Of a stretch of DNA of 7,440 nt, positions 1-4,761 are shown in pieces; within the stretch, counting starts at the first letter, position 1; every line of letters begins with the position of its first letter. The position numbers were made by a program, and so were the translations under genes. The DNA comes from Promethearchaeota archaeon (lineage in GTDB: Archaea > Asgardarchaeota > Lokiarchaeia > Sigynarchaeales > SOKP01), in contig JAHLWT010000200.1 of assembly GCA_019057775.1 (NCBI GenBank), forward strand, positions 1-7,440. The letters run 5' to 3'. The notes beneath the pieces were generated by a model. The model saw only the letters and a list, made by a program, of their open reading frames with translations. It was not told where the DNA came from and searched no databases.

Positions 1-99
1 GACATATTAAGTCAAACTATGACATTTTCGTATAAGAATATTTTCATCTTATATAAACAAGGTAACAAAATTATGAAATTTTTCATGCGTGTAAGATGA
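1..99 (+). other. Short open stretch at left edge (possible gene 3' end)
   Basis: The first frame is open from base 1 to a TGA at 97-99, 32 codons, with an internal ATG at 19. It could be the last codons of a gene that starts left of the window, or a 26-codon chance ORF. The translation is basic and hydrophobic (it ends KFFMRVR) and shows no motif I recognise. In DNA this AT-rich, 32 open codons by chance are not rare, so support is weak. Confidence 0.15.
49..57 (+). promoter_or_regulatory. Candidate archaeal TATA box upstream of the membrane-protein gene
   Basis: The string TTATATAAA fits the archaeal TATA consensus. Archaeal transcription usually starts about 25 bases downstream, which would place the start near base 80 and give the gene at 147 a leader of about 65 nt. 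That leader would contain the three GTTAAAC repeats. The box is judged by eye only, in a strongly AT-rich context. Confidence 0.3.
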
Positions 100-107
100 T
101 TTTTTTT

Positions 108-141
108 GTTAAACAATTTGTTAAACGATGTTAAACAATTT
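108..141 (+). repeat. Three direct GTTAAAC repeats just upstream of the first gene
   Basis: GTTAAACAATTT occurs at 108-119 and again exactly at 130-141. A shorter copy, GTTAAACGAT, lies between them at 120-129, so the units are 12 and 10 bases apart, about one helical turn. GTTAAAC is nearly self-complementary (reverse complement GTTTAAC). The cluster ends 5 bases before the GTG start at 147. Spacing by helical turn next to a start codon suggests an operator or a leader element; this is inference. Confidence 0.45.
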
Positions 142-146
142 AAATC

Positions 147-974
147 GTGATTTTGGATAAAATCAAAATAAGCTTTTTTAATTTTTCTGATGGTACGGAG
201 GAAAAGTATTATCTTGATATCAAAGGTTCAGATTTAAAATCGGGTCGAGTTGATGTAGATTTTGATGTAGCAGGAGCGACATTCATTATTTTTGGTGCGG
301 CTTTTGTTACAAGTTTCACTAATTTAGATTTCTTATCTGATACTATTTTTTCAATGATAACATCGGTAACGTTATTAGGCATAGTGCCCATTTCACTTTT
401 CAATGCAATTGCCCTCATGGCAATGAATTCTAAAGACACCTTGATAGGTCCAATATTAGGAGCATCAATAGGCGTCGTTGCTTTAAGCGCTGGAACATTA
501 ATATCCAATATTATTCAAGGGGCTACCACTGATAACTTCGGCCAACTTCTCGGATTTTCGATATCGTGCCTTTTACTATTTATAATGATATCAAATTTTG
601 ATAATTTTAAGATTAAAGGGCTAGGATTCTTAAAAACGTATGTGAACAGTTTCTTATATATTCATCTTGTTTCAATGATATTAACGGCTACGATGGGAGT
701 CGTGGCTCAAATGTTTCCAGAAAATACCGTTCTTAGACAAGTGTTACTGTTCATCGCGAGGATCTTTACAATTGTGCCGACAATAGGTGGAGTTATGGTT
801 GGTGGATTAACATTAAGTATTATAGTATCAGCCGGTAAGTTTATGGGAGATGAGGTGTCTTTGGGTGGAAAGATTTTTCTAAGGAGTTATGCTATCTATA
901 AGAACATATTGCTTTTCGGTGCACTCGCAGGGTTCTTGACCGTCTTTAATAGACTCATCGATTCAGTATTCTGA
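147..974 (+). CDS. Polytopic membrane protein of unknown function
   Basis: This is a 275-residue protein I do not recognise. The first 40 or so residues are polar and look like a small soluble, beta-type lead-in. After that come about seven strongly hydrophobic stretches, near residues 41-60, 65-93, 98-122, 130-150, 164-190, 198-229 and 251-272, rich in Gly, Ala, Ile and Leu with few charges. It is therefore an integral membrane protein with about six or seven helices. There is no signal peptide and no visible catalytic or transport motif. The start is uncertain: an in-frame TAA lies at 141-143, the first candidates are GTG at 147 and TTG at 153, and the first in-frame ATG is not until residue 70, inside a hydrophobic stretch. 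No clear Shine-Dalgarno sequence precedes GTG 147. The next gene is 109 bases downstream on the same strand. Confidence 0.75.
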   Translation: MILDKIKISFFNFSDGTEEKYYLDIKGSDLKSGRVDVDFDVAGATFIIFGAAFVTSFTNLDFLSDTIFSMITSVTLLGIVPISLFNAIALMAMNSKDTLIGPILGASIGVVALSAGTLISNIIQGATTDNFGQLLGFSISCLLLFIMISNFDNFKIKGLGFLKTYVNSFLYIHLVSMILTATMGVVAQMFPENTVLRQVLLFIARIFTIVPTIGGVMVGGLTLSIIVSAGKFMGDEVSLGGKIFLRSYAIYKNILLFGALAGFLTVFNRLIDSVF

Positions 975-1072
975 CATGGAGTAGTTGAACAAAAAAGTAT
1001 AATGAATAATAATATAAAATTTTAAGCAAAAAAATAATGGTAAATAAGAAAAAAAGGTAATCAAAATAAAAA

Positions 1073-1078
1073 AGGTGA
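1073..1078 (+). promoter_or_regulatory. Ribosome binding site of the phospholipase-like gene
   Basis: AGGTGA lies 5 bases before the ATG at 1084 and is complementary to the 3' end of archaeal 16S rRNA (AGGAGGTGA family). It supports ATG 1084 as the true start. The gap before it (975-1072) is A-rich, contains a weak TATA-like ATATAAAA near 1009-1016 and has no convincing gene. Confidence 0.6.
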
Positions 1079-1083
1079 AATAG

Positions 1084-2328
1084 ATGAAAAAAATAAAGTA
1101 TGTGTATATCGTAACTGGATTAATATTGTTTGGTATTTTGTTAAGTGCTACTATGTCTGTATCGTTAGCTTGGAAAAATGGAAAACATTTAGTAATTGGT
1201 CCGGAAGATCCAGTTAGCAAATATTATATGGATTATTCTGCCGACATAAAAGATAATAGATTGAGAGAATACTATGGTACACACGATTGGGCCGCTGAGT
1301 CAGCTTTAGAACTTTTGTACAAGGTCAGACCTGGTAATGTGTTTCTTAATAGATTGCGGGGGGATCCAATTACCAATAATATGCTAAAAATGTATTTTTT
1401 GTACGGAACTGAACTTCCCGATGTAAAAGTTATTCCAGTAAGATTCACTACGGAATGTGGTTGGCAATTCTTTTTAAGTGATTTCCATGCATCAATGCAT
1501 AATGTAATGCGTTTTAACGATGATGGAGTTATGTATAATGATCTAGCTGCTCGGGCTGCCGATTTGATGTTTAAGTCAATAGTCGAAGCTTTTGAGAAGG
1601 GGGATTGTCAAGCGGCTGCCGCATTTTTGGGCGCGATAATGCATGTGATAACCGATGCAACGTTTTATCCTCATGTACACAAAGATATTATTCGTGCAAT
1701 GGAATACGCTACCCATACAACCCATACAACTTATAAAAAATGGTCAGAAGGTACTAGGCGGCTCCCGGTTGTAACCGAATTTTTTAGTGTGCAAGAAGCC
1801 AAAGATTCGATTACATTATTAACATGGAGTAGTCCTTATACTGCAACTGTTATTGCAGCAAGAGATACACGTTTTGGATTTCTTCCTGATAATCCGAACG
1901 GTTTTCAGACCGCAGTTTGGATGTCTACGAGAGAAGCCTATTGGGATAGTGTTAATGGTGCCGTTGGAACTACTTATGCAAGGCAACTTACCTGGACTTA
2001 TGAGATGCGTCCCAGTGGTAACAACGAGATCACGAAATATTTTAACACAGTCGAACATAACTTAAACACGGCGATAATTTATTGTGCTGCGGCGATAAAT
2101 TTTGTTCTAGACAATGGCGGTTATGACGATTGTTCTTGTTTAGGTGATTGGCCGGTCCAAGGAGATGGTGATAATGGTCAAGGAGTCAGAGATAGGACTG
2201 ATATTAAAACGCAAGTAGATGTTTTTACTGGATTGTTTTTCTTTAACATGGCTGGTTTATTTGCTACTGGTATAGCGCTTGCTGTGCTAGGTCAAGCGAC
2301 TATTCTTGAAAAGCTCATTCCCATATAA
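1084..2328 (+). CDS. Zinc-dependent phospholipase C / S1-P1 nuclease superfamily protein, membrane-anchored
   Basis: A 414-residue exported protein. Residues 1-29 are a signal peptide (KK-IK, then a hydrophobic core, ending SLA). Cleavage after Ala29 would expose Trp30, matching the N-terminal Trp of mature Bacillus cereus phospholipase C, clostridial alpha-toxin and P1 nuclease, whose free amino group binds zinc. Candidate zinc ligands follow in family order: His67 in GTHDW, Asp113 in YGTELPD, His139, His187 and Asp191 in HVITD, His197, and His214. The family's last ligand, a Glu four residues after the final His, is Lys218 here, so the metal centre may be altered. A hydrophobic segment at about 382-403 probably anchors the C terminus in the membrane. 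The family hydrolyses phosphodiester bonds in phospholipids or nucleic acids; the substrate here cannot be told. A T-rich terminator follows the stop codon. Confidence 0.75.
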   Translation: MKKIKYVYIVTGLILFGILLSATMSVSLAWKNGKHLVIGPEDPVSKYYMDYSADIKDNRLREYYGTHDWAAESALELLYKVRPGNVFLNRLRGDPITNNMLKMYFLYGTELPDVKVIPVRFTTECGWQFFLSDFHASMHNVMRFNDDGVMYNDLAARAADLMFKSIVEAFEKGDCQAAAAFLGAIMHVITDATFYPHVHKDIIRAMEYATHTTHTTYKKWSEGTRRLPVVTEFFSVQEAKDSITLLTWSSPYTATVIAARDTRFGFLPDNPNGFQTAVWMSTREAYWDSVNGAVGTTYARQLTWTYEMRPSGNNEITKYFNTVEHNLNTAIIYCAAAINFVLDNGGYDDCSCLGDWPVQGDGDNGQGVRDRTDIKTQVDVFTGLFFFNMAGLFATGIALAVLGQATILEKLIPI

Positions 2329-2336
2329 AATTAAAA

Positions 2337-2345
2337 TTTTTTTTT
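2337..2345 (+). terminator. T-rich terminator after the phospholipase-like gene
   Basis: Nine consecutive T residues begin 9 bases after the stop codon. Archaeal RNA polymerase terminates at U-rich tracts with or without a hairpin. A weak CCCAT (2320-2324) / ATGGG (2359-2363) inverted repeat encloses the tract. Confidence 0.4.
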
Positions 2346-2375
2346 AAAAATCCATAAAATGGGCGTTGTCCTTAA

Positions 2376-2384
2376 ATTTATATA
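2376..2384 (+). promoter_or_regulatory. Candidate TATA box of the leucine-rich-repeat gene
   Basis: ATTTATATA is a good match to the archaeal TATA box. Its centre is about 31 bases before the ATG at 2412, so the transcript would begin within a few bases of that ATG, giving a leaderless or near-leaderless message. This arrangement, common in archaea, favours ATG 2412 over the in-frame TTG at 2388, which is too close to the box to be transcribed from it. Confidence 0.45.
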
Positions 2385-2411
2385 GGATTGGTTGTTATAA
2401 TACCTTTAGAT

Positions 2412-3248
2412 ATGAATGACAAAAATTCTGAGCAGTATGTCATCTGTAATGGAGAAAAAGTTTTTGTAGAGAACGGAGAATTAAGTTTATGTTTAAACTC
2501 AGGTGAACGAAGCCTTACCGAAATCGAAGGTCTTAAAGATCTTACTGAGTTAAAGCATTTATATATACTAGCATATGGTTTACAAAGAATAGAAAATCTT
2601 GATAATTTAACCAATTTAGAACATTTAGCTATTGTCGGTAGTGAGTGCCTCAACAAAATTGAAAATCTTGAAAACCTTACGAACTTAAGAAGTTTGGATT
2701 TGAGTGGGAATCGAATATCTGAAATTAACGGCTTAGAAAATCTTAAAAACCTAGAATATTTGCAATTCGGAGATGGTAATAACGGTGGTAATCCTATTAC
2801 AGAAATAAAAGGACTCGAAACGCTGACGAATTTGAAAAAATTGTGGTTCGGTGAAAATGAAATTACAGAGATTAAGGGTTTAGAAAATTTAACGAAATTG
2901 GAGATTTTAGATTTATCATCAAATAAAATCACCGAAATTAAGGGACTTGATACTTTATATAATCTCAAGGATTTGAGACTCTCATGTAATAGAATAACCG
3001 AAATTAAGGGACTCGATTCTTTACATAATCTTCAAAGTCTTGATCTTGACAGTAACCAGATTAAAGAAATTAAAGGATCTGGCTCACTACAAAATTTAGA
3101 ATTTATAAATTTAGGCAATAATGAGATAAAAGAAATAGATGGAGTTGCAAATTTACATAATTTAAAAATACTAAGAATGTATGGTAATCCACTTAGCTGC
3201 AATTCAGTTAAAACCATAGGAAGCACCAACTTTAAAATAGAGTATTGA
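2412..3248 (+). CDS. SDS22-like leucine-rich-repeat protein
   Basis: A 278-residue protein made almost entirely of leucine-rich repeats. After a 34-residue N-terminal cap there are ten units, at residues 35-56, 57-79, 80-101, 102-128 and then six exact 22-residue units from 129 to 260. The consensus is ITEIKGLxxLxNLxxLxLxxN, the SDS22/internalin type. Unit 4 carries a 5-residue Gly/Asn-rich insert. A short cap (261-278) closes the fold. There is no signal peptide or membrane segment, so it should be cytosolic. Such proteins form curved solenoids that bind other proteins; the partner is unknown. Very similar repeats are abundant in Lokiarchaeia, where some are joined to small GTPases, but no GTPase domain is present here. 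The start was set at ATG 2412 because of the TATA spacing; an in-frame TTG at 2388 would add eight residues. Confidence 0.85.
   Translation: MNDKNSEQYVICNGEKVFVENGELSLCLNSGERSLTEIEGLKDLTELKHLYILAYGLQRIENLDNLTNLEHLAIVGSECLNKIENLENLTNLRSLDLSGNRISEINGLENLKNLEYLQFGDGNNGGNPITEIKGLETLTNLKKLWFGENEITEIKGLENLTKLEILDLSSNKITEIKGLDTLYNLKDLRLSCNRITEIKGLDSLHNLQSLDLDSNQIKEIKGSGSLQNLEFINLGNNEIKEIDGVANLHNLKILRMYGNPLSCNSVKTIGSTNFKIEY
2796..3191 (+). repeat. Six tandem 66-bp units encoding 22-residue leucine-rich repeats
   Basis: Residues 129-260 of the leucine-rich-repeat protein are six units of exactly 22 codons. The units beginning at 2928 and 2994 are also close at DNA level (both read ACCGAAATTAAGGGACT near their start), which suggests relatively recent duplication, while the outer units have diverged. 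Confidence 0.7.
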
Positions 3249-3412
3249 GTTTTAATGGTAAACAAATTAAATCTTAACTATTTATAACTGTCTTATTTAA
3301 CCCCAAAAGCAGATAAGTATATTGAAGGAAAGGATAAAAATTATGTAAATGTAAAAATTTTTAATGGTGAATATAAAAATTAAATAAAACAATCTCTATT
3401 GGATTATTAATG

Positions 3413-3420
3413 TTTTTTTT
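3413..3420 (+). terminator. T8 tract, possible terminator
   Basis: Eight T residues lie 165 bases beyond the leucine-rich-repeat stop codon and just before the candidate promoter of the next gene. This could be a U-tract terminator. There is no hairpin upstream, and the distance from the stop codon makes it uncertain. Confidence 0.2.
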
Positions 3421-3438
3421 GTATTTAGAATATGAATT

Positions 3439-3445
3439 CTTATAT
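3439..3445 (+). promoter_or_regulatory. Candidate TATA box of the crotonase gene, followed by A16
   Basis: CTTATAT is followed directly by a run of 16 A residues at 3447-3462. Transcription starting about 25 bases beyond the box would give a leader of roughly 25 nt that includes the AAAGGA ribosome binding site. Judged by eye in AT-rich DNA. Confidence 0.3.
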
Positions 3446-3481
3446 CAAAAAAAAAAAAAAAATTAAATTTACTGATAACTA

Positions 3482-3487
3482 AAAGGA
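3482..3487 (+). promoter_or_regulatory. Ribosome binding site of the crotonase gene
   Basis: AAAGGA lies 6 bases before ATG 3494 and is partly complementary to the 16S rRNA 3' end. It supports that ATG as the start. Confidence 0.4.
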
Positions 3488-3493
3488 TTTATC

Positions 3494-4315
3494 ATGAAAA
3501 TAGAAGATTTAAACGATATGATTTATGAAAAAGAAGATAATGGAATATGTACTCTCACTTTTAATACTCCTAAAAGAAGAAATGCATTATCTTATGTTTC
3601 ATTTTTAGAAATTTGGACTGTTCTTGATGATATGGAAAAGGATAAGAATGCAAAAGTTTTGATCATGACTGGTTGTAAAGAAGCAAATGCATTTTCATCA
3701 GGCGGTTATTTTAATATGAAATATGTTACATCCATTCCTCCTGAAATAATGAAAGAAATAGATTTAATGGATATTGCACAAAAAAGATTATGTGTAAAGA
3801 TGTGGAATTTTAATAAACCAATAATTGCCGCTATTAATGGTTTAGCAGTAGGTATTGGTATCACTATGCCTTTGGTAGGGGCTGATTTAATATACATGGC
3901 TGAAGACGCTTGGCTAGGGTTTTATTTTGTGAAGAGAGCAGTAGTACCAGAATTCAGTTCAACCTTTATTCTTCCATTTTTAATAGGATTTCAAAAAACA
4001 AAAGAGATCATTTATTTTGGAGATAAAATTTCTGCTCAAGAAGCTGAAAAACTTGGATTAGTTAATAAAGTTCTCGCACCAGATGATTTAATTCCGTTTG
4101 TAAGAGAACAAGCTTTAAGATTAGTCCCTCCTAAAGGTCCTTCAAAAGCGATTAGTTACATGAAACACATTTTACATGATTATTATAAAAATACAATTTC
4201 ACGAACGCTGGATTTAGAAAATGAAGGACTCAGAGACTTGTTTAAAACAAGCGATTTTCGAGCATCAACGAAATCTCTAATTACAAAGAAAGAGCCCATT
4301 TTTAAAGGAAAATAG
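3494..4315 (+). CDS. Enoyl-CoA hydratase/isomerase (crotonase) family, delta3-delta2-enoyl-CoA isomerase-like
   Basis: A 273-residue crotonase-fold enzyme of normal family length. The CoA-binding opening PKRRNALSY lies at 26-34. The two oxyanion-hole segments are AFSSGGYF at 66-73 and INGLAVGIG at 114-122. The two glutamates that enoyl-CoA hydratases use are absent: Thr124 and Phe145 occupy the positions of rat Glu144 and Glu164. Instead Glu153, in VPEFSS, matches the PEGxSS motif of delta3-delta2-enoyl-CoA isomerases such as human ECI2, where this Glu moves the proton. The downstream run LPFLIGFQKTKEIIYFG-KISAQEAEKLGLVN also fits that branch. The likely role is shifting double bonds during fatty-acid beta-oxidation or a related acyl-CoA pathway in the cytosol. 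No other acyl-CoA gene is nearby, and a terminator-like hairpin follows. Confidence 0.85.
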   Translation: MKIEDLNDMIYEKEDNGICTLTFNTPKRRNALSYVSFLEIWTVLDDMEKDKNAKVLIMTGCKEANAFSSGGYFNMKYVTSIPPEIMKEIDLMDIAQKRLCVKMWNFNKPIIAAINGLAVGIGITMPLVGADLIYMAEDAWLGFYFVKRAVVPEFSSTFILPFLIGFQKTKEIIYFGDKISAQEAEKLGLVNKVLAPDDLIPFVREQALRLVPPKGPSKAISYMKHILHDYYKNTISRTLDLENEGLRDLFKTSDFRASTKSLITKKEPIFKGK

Positions 4316-4350
4316 CTCGAAAAGATTATTACTGTCTTAACAAAATAATT

Positions 4351-4379
4351 ATAAAACGTGTTTTATCTTTATTTTTTTT
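4351..4379 (+). terminator. Hairpin plus T tract after the crotonase gene
   Basis: ATAAAAC (4351-4357) and GTTTTAT (4360-4366) form a perfect 7-bp inverted repeat around a 2-base centre. It is followed by a T-rich stretch with eight T residues at 4372-4379. It lies 35 bases after the stop codon and looks like a factor-independent terminator. Confidence 0.5.
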
Positions 4380-4382
4380 ATA

Positions 4383-4398
4383 ACTTAAATAATTAAGT
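4383..4398. repeat. Inverted repeat upstream of the zinc-finger gene
   Basis: ACTTAA and TTAAGT are perfect inverted arms around ATAA, ending 28 bases before ATG 4427. The position suits an operator or promoter-overlapping site, but short AT-only palindromes arise easily in this DNA. Confidence 0.25.
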
Positions 4399-4426
4399 AA
4401 AGTAATAAACTGGTAGGGTATTTATT

Positions 4427-4627
4427 ATGGGAAAAAATAATGATGAGGATTATGTTAAATGTAAAATTTGCGAGAAAGAATTACACGAAGATGATGCAAT
4501 TTATGTACGAGGAAAACCCTATTGCGATAATTGCTATAAGGAAGCTGAAGAATACGGCATCTATGAAGAAGACTATGACGATAATGATGATGACGATGAT
4601 GATGACGATGATGACGATGACGATTAA
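4427..4627 (+). CDS. Small LIM-like zinc-finger protein with poly-Asp tail
   Basis: A 66-residue protein with a four-cysteine zinc site: Cys12-x2-Cys15, 17 residues, then Cys33-x2-Cys36. The intervening sequence (KELHEDDAIYVRGKPYCDNCY) resembles one zinc module of a LIM domain, where a short knuckle and a KPYC.xCY turn bind one zinc ion. The first 11 residues are polar. After residue 38 the chain becomes extremely acidic and ends in 13 consecutive Asp (residues 54-66). It is presumably cytosolic and disordered outside the finger. A single LIM-like module usually mediates protein binding; the acidic tail might bind basic proteins or metal ions or mimic nucleic acid. These roles are inference. 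ATG 4427 is preceded by GGTAGGG, a weak ribosome binding site. It is flanked by gaps on both sides, so probably transcribed alone. Confidence 0.7.
   Translation: MGKNNDEDYVKCKICEKELHEDDAIYVRGKPYCDNCYKEAEEYGIYEEDYDDNDDDDDDDDDDDDD
4586..4624 (+). repeat. GAT/GAC triplet tract encoding 13 Asp
   Basis: Thirteen consecutive Asp codons, a mixture of GAT and GAC, immediately precede the stop codon of the zinc-finger gene. The mixed codons make the tract less prone to slippage than a pure triplet repeat and suggest that the acidic tail is kept by selection. Confidence 0.7.
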
Positions 4628-4708
4628 TATTTTTAACTAACACTCATAAAACATTATTATTATAATTTTTAGTAATTCTTTTAAAAATTGGTTTATTCTA
4701 ATAATTTT

Positions 4709-4724
4709 ATTTATTCAAATAAAT
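4709..4724. repeat. Inverted repeat upstream of pyrG
   Basis: ATTTATT and AATAAAT are perfect inverted arms around CA, with the right end 37 bases before ATG 4762. It overlaps the region where a TATA box for pyrG would be expected (ATTTTATTTATT at 4704-4715). It could be a promoter or operator. The rest of the 134-base gap (4628-4761) is AT-rich, with no gene seen. Confidence 0.25.
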
Positions 4725-4761
4725 CGGAAATGAAAAACTCTTCAATAAACTGATTAAAATT

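Larger units (their letters stand above)
3249..3493 (+). other. Non-coding gap with a possible decayed reading frame
   Basis: This 245-base gap holds no complete gene. In the same frame as the leucine-rich-repeat gene, two stops (3246-3248 and 3285-3287) are followed by a 31-codon open stretch, 3288-3380, ending at TAA 3381-3383. Its translation is Lys/Asp/Glu/Tyr-rich (for example KADKYIEGKDKNYVNVKIF) and it has no ATG, GTG or TTG start. It may be a remnant of a longer C-terminal tail or of another gene, or a chance opening. The rest holds a T8 tract, a TATA-like box, an A16 tract and the ribosome binding site of the next gene. Confidence 0.3.

Noticed and set aside
209..508. Minus-strand frame inside the membrane-protein gene
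   Set aside because: No independent coding signal; the plus strand shows a clear membrane protein over the same bases.
1037..1060. Seven-codon upstream ORF (MVNKKKR) in the leader of the phospholipase-like gene
   Set aside because: It is very short, has no ribosome binding site and is easily explained by A-rich sequence.
963..1220. Minus-strand frame across the gap before the phospholipase-like gene
   Set aside because: Its Phe/Ile-rich translation reflects the A-rich leader and signal-peptide coding region on the other strand.
1819..2065. Two short overlapping frames (one per strand) inside the phospholipase-like gene
   Set aside because: Both lie wholly within a conserved coding region and have no start signals or domain features of their own.
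2378..2968. 196-codon minus-strand reading frame opposite the leucine-rich-repeat gene
   Set aside because: It mirrors the repeats of the plus-strand gene, has no recognisable family or ribosome binding site, and arises because the opposite strand lacks stops in the repetitive coding sequence.
4440..4643. Met/Thr-rich plus frame and His/Arg-rich minus frame over the zinc-finger gene
   Set aside because: Their low-complexity ends are frame-shifted readings of the GAT/GAC Asp tract; the frame with paired CxxC motifs is the credible one.
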